From NCBI RefSeq assembly GCF_000224005.2, contig NZ_CP007031.1, positions 917,501 through 981,500 of the forward strand: a stretch of DNA of 64,000 nt, given 5' to 3'. The position numbers and the translations under genes were made by a program. This stretch comes from Marichromatium purpuratum 984. Lineage in GTDB: Bacteria > Pseudomonadota > Gammaproteobacteria > Chromatiales > Chromatiaceae. The notes below the pieces were generated by a model, which saw only the letters and a program-made list of their open reading frames with translations, had not been told where the DNA came from and searched no databases. This document shows, piece by piece, positions 9,205-17,547 of the stretch (within the stretch, counting starts at the first letter, position 1; every line of letters starts with the position of its first letter).

Positions 9205-9342
9205 TGCGGATAAGTGGGGTCGAGACTGATCGATGTCTGTAGACCAGACGAATGTGGGTGCGACTCCATGGAGGAGTGCAGCCACACTGCAGGATACCCG
9301 CAATACGTGATGGATGCCGCGTCGGCCGCGTGATCGGTCGTT

Positions 9343-10452
9343 TCAGCGTGCCGGGTGGCGATAGATCAGGGCGCCGGCGAGTGCGGTCAGGGGGGCGACC
9401 GCGACCAGGGCGAAACTGCCGACGATGACGTTGAGCACCTCGGCGGCGACGAAGTGGATATTGAGCACCTGAGAGAGCGCCAGGCCCTGGCTCATGAACA
9501 CCATCAGCATGGTGGTGTAGCCACCGGAGTAGGCCAGCAGCAGGGTGGTGGTCATGGTTCCGACCACCGACCGACCGACCGCCATGCCGGAGACGAAGAG
9601 CGCACGCGCGCCGAGGTCGGGACGCTTGGCGCGCAGCTCGTCGAGCGCGGCGGCGATGTCCATCGCCAGATCCATCACCGCGCCCGAGCAGGCGAGGATG
9701 ATCCCGGCGAGGAAGATCGCGGTGAGGTCGAGACCGGCGAACCCGGCATAGAGCAGATTCTCGGTGAAGGGGCGGACGACGCCATGGAGCGCGAAACCGG
9801 TGGCGAAGATGCGCGCCAGGGCATAGGCGAGCAACAGCCCGCCGAGCGCGCCGAGACAGGCGGTGAGGCCGCGGCGGTTGAGACCGCCGATCAGCAGGCT
9901 GACCGCGGCGGTGAGCCCGGCGACCACCGCGAGGGCAACCAGCACGGGGTCGGACCCGCGCAGCAACAGCGGGATCAGCACCTTCCACAGCGCCAGCGCG
10001 GCGAAGACGAAGGAGAGCAGCGCCTTGACCCCGGTCCAGCCGGCGACCAGCACGAGAAAACCGCAGAACAGCCCGAGCAGCAACAGTTGGTGATCGAGAC
10101 GGTAGTGACCGCGCGCATAGGCCAGACCGATCTCGCCGTCGCGTAGACGGTACTCGACCAGCAGGCGCTCGCCGGGACGGTAGAACTCGTCGAACTCGAG
10201 CTTGCCAGTAAGTGCGTTGGTGACGCGCGCGCGCTGTCCGCGTTGTGTGCCGTCGAGCAGCTCGACGGTGAGTGTCTGGGTACCGGTGCGCACCACGCCG
10301 TGCTGGCGCAGATCAGCGTCGTCGCTGGCGACCACCAGCGCCTTGGCGAGCAGACTGCCCTCGGGACGGCTGTGCTCGAAGCCGGTGGGCGCCAGCCACA
10401 GCAGCAGACAGAGCAGGGTGAAGAGTGAAATGGTGAGGAGGTCTTTTTTCAT
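9343..10452 (-). CDS. YibE/F family membrane protein
   Basis: A 369-residue protein. An N-terminal signal-anchor (LLTISLFTLLCLLLWLAP) is followed by a periplasmic beta-rich domain of about 100 residues, then seven or eight membrane segments with the conserved DLTAIFLAGIILACSGAVMD and GRSVVGTMTTTLLLAYSGG motifs of YibE/F. The family was first described in Gram-positive bacteria, and its transport substrate is not established. It lies 51 bp downstream of the alkaline phosphatase gene in the same direction, with a perfect hairpin between them. The two may be only partly co-transcribed. ATG 10452 is preceded by the hairpin spacer; the ribosome-binding site is weak. Confidence 0.8.
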   Translation of the reverse strand: MKKDLLTISLFTLLCLLLWLAPTGFEHSRPEGSLLAKALVVASDDADLRQHGVVRTGTQTLTVELLDGTQRGQRARVTNALTGKLEFDEFYRPGERLLVEYRLRDGEIGLAYARGHYRLDHQLLLLGLFCGFLVLVAGWTGVKALLSFVFAALALWKVLIPLLLRGSDPVLVALAVVAGLTAAVSLLIGGLNRRGLTACLGALGGLLLAYALARIFATGFALHGVVRPFTENLLYAGFAGLDLTAIFLAGIILACSGAVMDLAMDIAAALDELRAKRPDLGARALFVSGMAVGRSVVGTMTTTLLLAYSGGYTTMLMVFMSQGLALSQVLNIHFVAAEVLNVIVGSFALVAVAPLTALAGALIYRHPAR

Positions 10453-10471
10453 CGCTGGTAGGCGAGCCGTG

Positions 10472-10498
10472 GCGGGCGCCCCGCCAGGGGGCGCCCGC
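10472..10498 (-). terminator. Perfect 11-bp hairpin between phosphatase and yibE/F genes
   Basis: GCGGGCGCCCC (10472-10482) pairs perfectly with 10488-10498 around a 5-nt loop. It lies just past the stop codon of the alkaline phosphatase gene. There is no T-run on the minus strand, so it may attenuate, or protect the upstream mRNA, rather than terminate fully. Confidence 0.55.
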
Positions 10499-10503
10499 TG
10501 GGC

Positions 10504-12039
10504 TCACTGATCGAGTTCGACCCGCATGGCTGCGGCGATACGCCGTGCCACCTCGGTGTTGTCGTAATAGCCGCCGAAGCGCCAGGCCTCGGCACCGGTG
10601 GCCAGCACCGGTACCGGTACCGCAGTGTGCGAATAGGAGGTCCAGGCGATCCCGGCACGGCGGTTGAGCAGGTGGGTGAGAGTCACCGAGAACGGGTTGT
10701 AGCCGCCGTAGAGCAGGGTGTCGGCCTCGGCGACGTTGTCGCTGTGGTTGTGTGCGGCCTTGTCGTAGGCGGCCTCGAGGAGGCCGAGTTCGTAGTCACT
10801 GAGGTCGTCATCGAGGGTCTCGGTGAGCTTGGCGCCGTCGAGTCCGAAGTAGGTCGAGACCAGCTCCCAGAGGGTTGCGTCGATGTTTGGCGGGGCGGTG
10901 TCGAACTGGGCGAGATAGGCCTCGAACACCCGGTCGTCGAAGTCGTCGTAGGCGAGCTGCTGGCCGGCGAGCACCTCGAAATAGGTGTCATAGGCGGTGC
11001 CGGCGAAACCGAGCGTCATGCCGCCGCACTCGTGATCGCCGGTGACCACGATCAGGGTCTCATCGGGATAGCGGGCGCCGAAGTCGGCGGCGACCCGGAT
11101 GGCGTCGTCGAAGGCGAGGGTCTCCTCAATCGCGGCACGGGCGTCGTTGGCGTGCGCGGCCCAGTCGATCTTGCCGCCCTCGATCATCATGAAGAAGCCC
11201 TGTGGGTTATCGAGCACGGCGATGCCCTTGGCGGTGAACTCGGCGAGGCTGATCGAGCCCTCGTAGGGCCCGCCGGGGTAGTTGCCGGCCTTGCGGTTGA
11301 GCGCATAGGGAATGGCGTTGGAGCCGTCGAGATAGGGGTTGATGGCGATGGTGCGCAGCCCCGGTGCGAGAGTGTCGAAGGTGGCGCGGTCGTCGGCGTA
11401 CTGGAAGCCGCGGGCGCGCGCCCACTCGCGCACCAGGGTATAGCGCTCGGCGTTGCTCAGGTCGGCGTATTGCGCGCTCTTCCATTTGTTGACCCGCAGG
11501 CCGCCACCGCCGAAGTAGTCGACGTCGCTCGCCAGCAGCGCCTGGTCGATCTGCTCGTAGTTGTTGCGGCTCGACTCGTGGGCATAGAACACCGCCGGGG
11601 TGGCGTGATCGAGCGAGACGCTGCTGATGATGCCGACCTTCATCCCCTTGCGCTTGGCCAGTTCGGCGAGGGTGGTGTAGGGCCGAGTGGCGCTCGGGTC
11701 CATGGCGATGACCCCGATGTTGGTCTTGAGCCCGCAGGCGAGCGCGGTGCCGGCGGCCGCCGAGCCGGTGATCAGGCGGTCGTTGGCATAGCTCGTCTGC
11801 ATCCCCTGGACCGGGAACTGACTCATGTGCAGCGCCACCGACTTGGTCCCACCGGGCTCGGCGTCGTCCTGTTGCAGGGCGCCGAGATAGGCCTCGGTGG
11901 CATGGATTTGCGGGCTGGCCATACCGTCGCCGATGAAATAGAAGATGTACTTGGGCGCGGCGCTTGCGCTGGTGGCGCCCAGTGCGCACAACCCCAGGAG
12001 CAGGGCACCGGCCAGGGTGCGTGGCTTGCTGTCGATCAT
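10504..12039 (-). CDS. Alkaline phosphatase, periplasmic
   Basis: A 511-residue phosphatase. Its Sec signal peptide (LAGALLLGLCALGATSASA) is followed by YIFYFIGDGMASPQ (metal-binding Asp), TGSAAAGTALACG (nucleophile Ser/Thr region), MMIEGGKIDWAAHANDA and TGDHECGGMTLGF (His/Asp metal ligands). These are the hallmarks of the PhoA superfamily. It would release phosphate from organic monoesters in the periplasm. The sequence between the active-site blocks is longer than in E. coli PhoA (about 470 residues). No clear Pho box was seen upstream, though a GACCGG/CCGGTC hairpin lies just before the gene. The start is ATG 12039 with GAGGATC upstream. Confidence 0.88.
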   Translation of the reverse strand: MIDSKPRTLAGALLLGLCALGATSASAAPKYIFYFIGDGMASPQIHATEAYLGALQQDDAEPGGTKSVALHMSQFPVQGMQTSYANDRLITGSAAAGTALACGLKTNIGVIAMDPSATRPYTTLAELAKRKGMKVGIISSVSLDHATPAVFYAHESSRNNYEQIDQALLASDVDYFGGGGLRVNKWKSAQYADLSNAERYTLVREWARARGFQYADDRATFDTLAPGLRTIAINPYLDGSNAIPYALNRKAGNYPGGPYEGSISLAEFTAKGIAVLDNPQGFFMMIEGGKIDWAAHANDARAAIEETLAFDDAIRVAADFGARYPDETLIVVTGDHECGGMTLGFAGTAYDTYFEVLAGQQLAYDDFDDRVFEAYLAQFDTAPPNIDATLWELVSTYFGLDGAKLTETLDDDLSDYELGLLEAAYDKAAHNHSDNVAEADTLLYGGYNPFSVTLTHLLNRRAGIAWTSYSHTAVPVPVLATGAEAWRFGGYYDNTEVARRIAAAMRVELDQ

Positions 12040-12329
12040 TGCTACGGATCCTCGCGATATAGCGATGACCGGGAGGCTCCGGTCACCAGATTCCTTGGGT
12101 TCGGGATAGACCTTCTCGACATGGGGTTTCCCCCCAGGCGCGCGATTTCACCAGATGGGCGTGACGATTCGTGGACGGCGCCGTGACATCGGTCGTCATC
12201 TTGTGGTGCGCAGCGGTGGTTGCTGGCTCTGCTCGGGCTACCGTTTGCGTGATCGCCGTCTACCTTGTGTAGGGCAGGGCGCAGCCTGGCTGCGTGACCC
12301 CAATCCGACCACCGATGCTGGAGGTTGCG

Positions 12330-12674
12330 ATGGACGATTCGACCCCATGCCATCAGGACCTATTCGACGAGCAGGGTTTTCTCGAGGACCCCGAGCTGTG
12401 GAGTCGCGACCTGGCGCTGGCGATCGCCGCCGAGCTGCGCCTCGGTGAGTTGACCGAGACGCACTGGGACCTGATCGATCGGTTGCGAGGTGACTATCTG
12501 GAGGGATGCGCGCGTATCGATCCGTGTCGGGCGCTGGGTCTTCCGGTGGATTGTGCCGAGCGTCTGTTCGGGGGAGTGCGGACAGCCTGGCGGGTCGCCG
12601 GCCTGCCGGCCTCCGGCTCGCCACGCGGCGCGTCCTTGGCGCCCGGCGGAGAGGGGGGGCGTCAACTGCGCTGA
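12330..12674 (+). CDS. DsrC/TusE-family protein lacking the C-terminal cysteines
   Basis: A 114-residue protein. Residues 13-60 (DEQGFLEDPELWSRDLALAI then LGELTETHWDLIDRLRGDY) match the DsrC/TusE/DsvC fold. In DsrC the flexible C-terminal arm carries two Cys that form the sulfur-carrying trisulfide (ACK-AGLPKPTGC pattern). Here the arm reads TAWRVAGLPASGSPRG, with Trp in place of the first Cys, Ser or Gly in place of the last, and then a low-complexity tail. Sulfur transfer by the usual route is therefore unlikely; regulatory Cys-less paralogues are known in sulfur bacteria. The start is chosen at ATG 12330 because GGAGG lies 5 nt upstream. It converges on a lipoprotein gene across a shared hairpin. 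Confidence 0.75.
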   Translation: MDDSTPCHQDLFDEQGFLEDPELWSRDLALAIAAELRLGELTETHWDLIDRLRGDYLEGCARIDPCRALGLPVDCAERLFGGVRTAWRVAGLPASGSPRGASLAPGGEGGRQLR

Positions 12675-12728
12675 CACCCTCGGCCCGCCGCGCTGCCTGC
12701 ATCGAGCGGGCCGGACCTCGGGGTGTCA
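12672..12728. terminator. Bidirectional terminator-like hairpin
   Basis: TGACACCC (12672-12679), which includes the DsrC-like stop codon, pairs with GGGTGTCA (12721-12728), which includes the end of the convergent lipoprotein gene. An inner CGGCCCG/CGGGCCG stem supports it. No T-tract was seen. Confidence 0.55.
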
Positions 12729-12968
12729 GCGCTCGCCGCTACCCTCGAGCTGGTCGGTGGCCTGCTCGAGCCGGTCTCCGGCATCCTCGAGTGCCTCGGT
12801 GACGGCGTCGCGAGCCTGCTCCAGTTGTTGACCGACCTGTTCTGCCTGTTGATCGATCTTGCGCCCGGCCTCCTCGGCCGGTCCCTCTTGTTCACAGCCG
12901 GTGAGGGTCAGCGCGCCGAGCAGAGCGATGGTGAGCGCGAAGGGGGCATGGGTCGATGGCGTGGTCAT
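12726..12968 (-). CDS. Small lipoprotein with amphipathic helix
   Basis: An 80-residue protein. A short signal with lipobox LTLTGC (lipidated Cys at 25) is followed by one long Glu/Gln/Ala-rich predicted helix (KIDQQAEQVGQQLEQARDAV then EALEDAGDRLEQATDQLEG). The helix has a heptad-like pattern and probably forms a coiled coil. It resembles small entericidin/Lpp-like envelope lipoproteins in size only, and I do not assign a family. ATG 12968 is preceded by AGGAGATATTAG. It stands alone, convergent with the DsrC-like gene. Confidence 0.65.
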   Translation of the reverse strand: MTTPSTHAPFALTIALLGALTLTGCEQEGPAEEAGRKIDQQAEQVGQQLEQARDAVTEALEDAGDRLEQATDQLEGSGER

Positions 12969-13262
12969 CTCTAATATCTCCTGTGTTGTCTCGGTGGGGC
13001 CGTGTCGGGCGTTTGAGCATAGCGCCTGGATGTCGATGCATGGGGGGGTGGGGATATGTGGTGGATTTTTTCGGTCCGACGGTTGAACCAGGGTAAGGGC
13101 GTTTTGCGCTGCAACATGATGAGCGGTCGTTGGCGTGGCCGCGCTGCCCTGTACTCTTGCACAAGTCCAGGGACGGAATGGCTGTAGGCGACCGATTGGA
13201 TCGCCCGGTGGGCTGCTCCCGCATGTGCGATCCGCTGCGCAATCAGACCACGGAGATGCACG

Positions 13263-13610
13263 ATGACCGAAAATGACTGTTCAGGGGGCGACGCACCCCC
13301 CGCCAAAACTTGTATCTTTCGTTGCTGGAGATGTGCCCAGGCATCGCCCGGTGTTCGTTGGAGACATGGTTCGCGCTCGCCATCCGCGCCGCCCCTGCAA
13401 CGTCGCGCGGGCATGCGCAAGCCGCCCGATGCGGAGCTGGAGTGCGAACTCGCCCGGGCCTGGCTCGCCGCGACCCGGCAGGGACGCTGGCGTCTGTCGG
13501 TACAGACGCGGGCCGCGCTCTGTCTGTTGGGTGGAGAGGCCTCACCATGGGAGGCGCTGATCGCCAGCAGTTTCGCGCGTTCCGGCGGTCGGCTGCGCTG
13601 GCACGGTTGA
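13263..13610 (+). CDS. Possible small hypothetical protein
   Basis: A 115-residue reading frame with a GGAG sequence 8 nt before its ATG. The first 50 residues contain a CIFRCWRC cysteine cluster. The last 65 (MRKPPDAELECELARAWLAA onward) look more protein-like than the start. Two other frames are also open across this region, so composition alone does not select it, and I recognise no family. It could be a lineage-specific small protein or chance in a GC-rich gene-poor region. Confidence 0.25.
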   Translation: MTENDCSGGDAPPAKTCIFRCWRCAQASPGVRWRHGSRSPSAPPLQRRAGMRKPPDAELECELARAWLAATRQGRWRLSVQTRAALCLLGGEASPWEALIASSFARSGGRLRWHG

Positions 13611-14456
13611 TGACGGACGTGTTTAGCCTCTTCCGGGTGGACATGGGCCGCTGGGTGTGTCGTGTCTGGCACGGCGTGTCGCGGTAATGCTGAGGGTGCT
13701 GCTCGGCTTGATCGACGTCTTGGCCCAGGATGGGCCGGGCTGCCGCTGACATGGAGCGTTCCCGGGCCTCCGCTCGCGTGGGCGCTGGGGTTGGACTCGA
13801 TGCCTGTCGTCACGCTCGATATTCGGTGAGGCGCCGACCATTCCCGCAAGCGCGAATTCGCACCGCACGGCGGCTATCCCAGCGCCGTTGCGATCCTCAC
13901 CGCCGATGACATGCCGCTGGTGTTGCTGCCTGCCTCATCTGTCCCTGCTTGCTGCCGCGCTTGCCGGGGGCGGTGCGTTACCGGGATATGCTCGGACACC
14001 GTCGAGTCCCTTCGTGTCGTCGAATGGTCTGGAGTCTGACCCCCTCGGGGCGTTGATTCTTGATGGCTAGCGAGATCCGGCCGTATCCTGCAATCGTGTG
14101 CGAGCGCGGTCAGGTTGTTGTCCATCGCTCGCTTCACCTCTCCCTGTCACCGATCCGCTGAACCCTTGGTCGGCGTTGCGTCTCGAATCATCCCTTGGCC
14201 ACGTTGGCGGATATCGATCTGGTGATCGCCGTAGCGCAGGGTCGTCATCGGTGATTCGGGGTTGAACCGCAGCCGCGCCTTGTCGCAGGATTCCATCAAT
14301 CATCGCTGCATGTGGCCTTACCAGGCTCATGGACGGGGGCGTGATGCTGGATGCGAGACGGTGCCCGGCGGGTCCATGCGAGCCCCCATGCCCGTCGTCT
14401 CGTTCCGTTGGCCAAGGCCGTCGTCCGGGATGAGGTGGCCCCGAGGAGTAAAGAAG
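13611..14456. other. Gene-poor stretch, no supported gene
   Basis: About 850 bp with no reading frame showing a recognisable domain on either strand. Composition is less GC-extreme than the neighbours. Short protein-like fragments appear in the plus-strand frames near 13880-13940 (for example AVAILTADDMPLVLL) without a continuous frame, which would fit decayed genes. The leader of the HD-protein gene, with GAGGAG at 14443-14448, closes the stretch. Confidence 0.4.
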
Positions 14457-15005
14457 ATGACGACGATGCAGTATGAGTCCCTGGCCGACTTCGTGCGCGC
14501 GCTCGACTTCGCCGCGGACAAGCACCGCGACCAGCGCCGCAAGGACGAGCGCGCCTCGCCCTATATCAACCACCCGATCGCCCTGACCCGGGTGCTGATC
14601 GACGAGGCCGGGGTGACTGACCCCGTGGTGCTCTGTGCCGCACTGCTGCACGACACCATCGAGGACACCGCCACCACCGAAGCGGAGCTGATCGCGCACT
14701 TCGGTCGTGAGGTCGCCGCCGTGGTACTCGAGGTCAGCGACGACAGGTCGCTGGCCCAGCACGAGCGTAAACGGCTGCAGATCGAGCACGCCCCGCAGCT
14801 CTCCGAGCAGGCGCGCCTGGTCAAGCTCGCCGACAAGATCTGCAACCTGCGCGACATCCTCGACTCGCCCCCGCCGGACTGGAGCCGTGAGCGCCAGCGC
14901 GCCTATTTCGACTGGGCCGGACAGGTGATCGACGGCCTGCGCGGGACCCACGCCGTGCTCGAAGCGGCCTTCGACCGGGTCCATGCCCAGGGGCGCGGGC
15001 TCTGA
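14457..15005 (+). CDS. Stand-alone HD-domain phosphohydrolase, likely small alarmone hydrolase (MESH1-like)
   Basis: A 182-residue single-domain protein. It shows the RelA/SpoT-type HD hydrolase signatures: a KHRDQRRKD segment, a HPIALTRVL metal-binding His, ALLHDTIEDT (the HD pair), and LVKLADKICNLRDI. The C-terminal synthetase, TGS and ACT domains of SpoT are absent. Stand-alone enzymes of this type (MESH1/HDDC3, SAH) remove the 3'-pyrophosphate from (p)ppGpp or act on NADPH. Which substrate applies here is inference. ATG 14457 is chosen because GAGGAG lies 8 nt upstream; longer in-frame extensions look non-coding. It stands alone, 190 bp before the IS insertion. Confidence 0.75.
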   Translation: MTTMQYESLADFVRALDFAADKHRDQRRKDERASPYINHPIALTRVLIDEAGVTDPVVLCAALLHDTIEDTATTEAELIAHFGREVAAVVLEVSDDRSLAQHERKRLQIEHAPQLSEQARLVKLADKICNLRDILDSPPPDWSRERQRAYFDWAGQVIDGLRGTHAVLEAAFDRVHAQGRGL

Positions 15006-15365
15006 GCGCATGTCGGCTACAGGGCCGTCAGCGCTTGCTCCAGTCAGTGAAAGCGCCCCTTTCACAGCCCCAGGCGTAGCCGTTTGCCGAAGCGCTTACC
15101 CGACTGAGCAGCTGCGTGAGCGGTTAGGTTGGTGGGGTGTGGGCGGGCTGCGTCCTCAAGATTTTGCGGCTCGCGGGCTTAGATCACGCTTCGCGTCCTA
15201 CTACTACAGCCGCACATCATTATGGCGGCCCAGCCCCTCGCGCTCGATAATGACAGACCCTGGCCCGCGCCTGATGTCGTCGTCGCCAATCCGACCAGGC
15301 GATGACAGCATCAGGCGGGGCGCGTTCGCGCCACAACAGCGCCTCGAGCAGGTGCCGGATCTCAG

Positions 15366-15405
15366 GGGCGGTCAGTGCGATCCGCCCGGCGACAGCGCCC
15401 CCTTT
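15366..15405 (-). promoter_or_regulatory. Candidate -1 frameshift signal, left copy
   Basis: Mirror image of the site at 18705-18744 in the right copy: slippery heptamer A AAG GGG, 11-nt spacer, then a GGGCGG/CCGCCC stem that encloses the zero-frame stop codon. Confidence 0.45.
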
Positions 15406-16562
15406 TTCGCCCGTCGTTGCAGCACGACGAGGCAGGCATGGGCCAGCAGCGCAAGGGTGATATGGCGATGCCAAGCCGGCCAGCGGCGCACCTCATACTC
15501 GTCGAGCCCACACTGCTGCTTGGCCAGCTCGAAGCCGACCTCGATCGCCCAGCGCTGCCCGGCGACCTTGGCCAGGCGCTCGAGTGTGGCCTCGGCGCGG
15601 GGCGCGAAGGCGATGTAGTAGGCCCGCTCCTCGGGGCGGTTGCAGTTGCGCCGCACCACCAGCCAATGCCCCCAGGCGCGCTCCTCGGCGCTGAGCTGCA
15701 GGCGCCACAGCGGCACCCAGGCCCACTCGAAGGTGCGCGCGCCCTTGCTCCCGGCGCCGACGGCGTGGCGCTGCCAGGCCGTCTCTGGCAGCGCCTTGGC
15801 CAGTGCCGCGACACGATGGGTCTGCGGGCCATCGAACCACACCGGTTCATTGCCCGCCACGGCGAGCACGAAGGGCTGTTGGCGCGCCTCGAGCCACAGG
15901 CGCAGCTTGCGATCCTTACCGTAGACGGCATCGCCCGTCACCCAGCCACAAGGTACCCCGGCATCGAGTGCGCGCTCGAGCATCGTACGCGCCAGGGCTG
16001 GTTTGGTCTGGAAGCGGCGTGCCTGCTCCGGGACGCCGGCCTCGGCGCAGCGTGCGGGGTCATTCGCCCAACATTTGGGCAGGTACAGCGCCCGATCGAT
16101 GAAGGCCGCGCCGTGCCGGCTGGCGTAACACAGAAACACCCCGATCTGACTGTTCTCGACCCGGCCCGCCGTGCCGCTGTACTGGCGCTGCACCCCCACC
16201 GAGTGCGTGCCCTTCTTCAAGAAACCGGTCTCATCGACGATCAGCACCGCCTCGGCGTCGCCCAGCGCCTCGACGACATAGGCACGCAGCACCTCGCGCG
16301 CCGCCTCGGCGTCCCAGCGTGCCGTGTTGAGCAGGCGCTGCACCCCGTCCGGGCGCCGTTCGCCCAAGGTTTCGGCCAGCTGCCAACCGTTCTTGCGTGG
16401 CACTGTCGTCAGCAGCCCTTGCAGATAACCCCGCGCTCGGGCGCGCGGCTCAGGACGACGAAAACACGCCGCCAGGCGCTGATGGATCCTGTCCAGTTCC
16501 GTCTCCCAGCCAGAGACCTCGCTGTACTTCATGTTGTTTGAAAACCAAGCCGTTGAGTCCAC
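15372..16562 (-). CDS. IS701-family transposase, left copy (zero-frame part)
   Basis: 396 residues, identical to the copy at 17548-18738. DDE-type residues appear as LIVDETGFLKKG (first Asp), WVTGDAVYGKD (second Asp) and RWAIEVGFELAKQQ (Glu in the YREK-like motif). The frame ends at 15372. The conserved C-terminal part of the family (EIRHLLEALLWRE then WSDWRRRHQARAR) continues in the -1 frame down to 15220. Full-length product of 447 residues would need a -1 frameshift at the A5G5 run (15398-15407). The GTG at 16562 is the longest start; ATG 16532 is an alternative. Confidence 0.85.
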   Translation of the reverse strand: MDSTAWFSNNMKYSEVSGWETELDRIHQRLAACFRRPEPRARARGYLQGLLTTVPRKNGWQLAETLGERRPDGVQRLLNTARWDAEAAREVLRAYVVEALGDAEAVLIVDETGFLKKGTHSVGVQRQYSGTAGRVENSQIGVFLCYASRHGAAFIDRALYLPKCWANDPARCAEAGVPEQARRFQTKPALARTMLERALDAGVPCGWVTGDAVYGKDRKLRLWLEARQQPFVLAVAGNEPVWFDGPQTHRVAALAKALPETAWQRHAVGAGSKGARTFEWAWVPLWRLQLSAEERAWGHWLVVRRNCNRPEERAYYIAFAPRAEATLERLAKVAGQRWAIEVGFELAKQQCGLDEYEVRRWPAWHRHITLALLAHACLVVLQRRAKKGALSPGGSH

Positions 16563-16593
16563 ATATCACAACACAAAAAATATGCGGCTGTAG

Positions 16594-17516
16594 TACTACG
16601 TTTTGTACGAAAACCCTGCTTGTTACACTGACCTCGTTCTTGCAGGAGAAGAGGCCAGATGTCGAGACGTTACGAACTCCCAGAAGAGGCCTGGGAGCTG
16701 ATCGCCGATCTGTTTTCCCATCCGCAGCGTACCGGTCGCCCACGCCGGGATGACCGCCTGATGCTCAACGGCATCTTCTGGGTGCTGTGCTCGGGTGCGG
16801 CGTGGCGCGACCTGCCCGAGCGCTTCGGTCCCTGGTCGACGGTCTACCAGCGGTTTCGCGACTGGCGTGACGACGGCACCTTCACCAAGGTCCTGGACCG
16901 GCTGCACATCCGGCTGCGCGAGGATGGGTTGATCGATCTGGAGACCTGGATGATCGACTCGACCTCGATCCGTGCCACGCGCGCCGCCGCTGGCGGCGGA
17001 AAAAGGGGGGCCGCAGGAGCCGCTGAGCCATGCGCTCGGGCGCAGTCGCGGCGGCCTGACGACCAAGATCCACCTGCTCTGCGATGCCAAGGGCGTTCCC
17101 TTGAGCTTTCTGCTCTCCCCAGGCCAGCACAGCGACATTCGCCATGCCCAACCGCTCCTCGATCAGGTCCGCTTGCCCAGCGCTCATCGAGGTCGTCCGC
17201 GCACCCGTTGCCGCCAACTGCTCGCCGACAAGGGCTACGATGCCGACGACTTACGCCGCTATTGCGATCGGCGCGGTATCCGTCCGGTGATCCCGCAGCG
17301 CAAGGGCGTGCGCAAACCCAAGCCTGGCCGCCCTCGGATACTGAACAAGCCCAGCTATTGCAAGCGCAACGTCATCGAGCGGCTGTTCGGCTGGCTCAAG
17401 TCCTGTCGACGCATCGCCACCCGTTACGACAAGTTGGCGACCAGCTTCTCGGCAATGTTCACGCTTGCTTGCATCCGTAGATGCCTCAGGCACTACTTTT
17501 CGTACAAAACGTAGTA
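16594..17516 (+). mobile_element. IS5-family (IS427-like) core between the two IS701-like copies
   Basis: The segment between the two IS701-like copies. Both edges carry TACTACG then TTTTGTACGAAAA as inverted repeats (16594-16613; 17497-17516). The outermost CC/GG bases of the ancestral ends now lie outside the inserted IS copies. The single transposase gene is split by a frame change. Since both ends of this element are interrupted, it is probably immobile now. Confidence 0.65.
16659..17514 (+). CDS. IS5-family transposase in two frames
   Basis: The first frame from ATG 16659 gives the N-terminal IS5 domain (ELPEEAWELIADLFSHP; LNGIFWVLCSGAAWRDLP) and the first catalytic Asp in WMIDSTSIRATRAA. 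After the A5G6 run at 17000-17010 the protein continues in the +1 frame to 17514 (LSHALGRSRGGLTTKIHLLC; LLADKGYDAD with the second Asp; VIERLFGWLK with the Glu). The IS427 group is known for transposases split into two overlapping frames joined by frameshifting, so this may be natural. A simple indel in the homopolymer is the alternative. GAGAAGAGG precedes the start. The product would be about 285 residues. Confidence 0.75.
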
Positions 17517-17547
17517 CTACAGCCGCATATTTTTTGTGTTGTGATAT

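Larger units (their letters stand above)
15204..16593 (-). mobile_element. IS701-like insertion sequence, left copy
   Basis: 1390 bp, bounded by imperfect inverted repeats CTACAGCCGCACAT at the outer end and CTACAGCCGCATAT at the inner end (13 of 14 match). Direct repeats TACTA flank it at 15199-15203 and 16594-16598. This is consistent with a 5-bp target duplication, although 4 bp is more usual for the family. It holds a single transposase gene on the minus strand. Confidence 0.75.

Noticed and set aside
9205-9303. TTG at 9303 as the start of the two-PAS cyclase
   Set aside because: The extra 33 residues do not resemble a PAS N-terminus and no ribosome-binding site precedes the TTG. ATG 9204 directly precedes the family-like sequence.
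10504-12186. Plus-strand frame opposite the alkaline phosphatase
   Set aside because: It is fully antisense to a gene with all phosphatase motifs and a signal peptide, and its translation is Gly/Val/Ala-rich with no domain.
12040-12200. Pho box upstream of the alkaline phosphatase
   Set aside because: No pair of CTGTCAT-like repeats with the right spacing was found; only a GACCGG/CCGGTC hairpin is present.
12971-13849. Long minus-strand frame of about 290 codons
   Set aside because: No ribosome-binding site, no domain, and a composition rich in Arg, Ser, Pro and His typical of shadow frames. It crosses a region where all frames are partly open.
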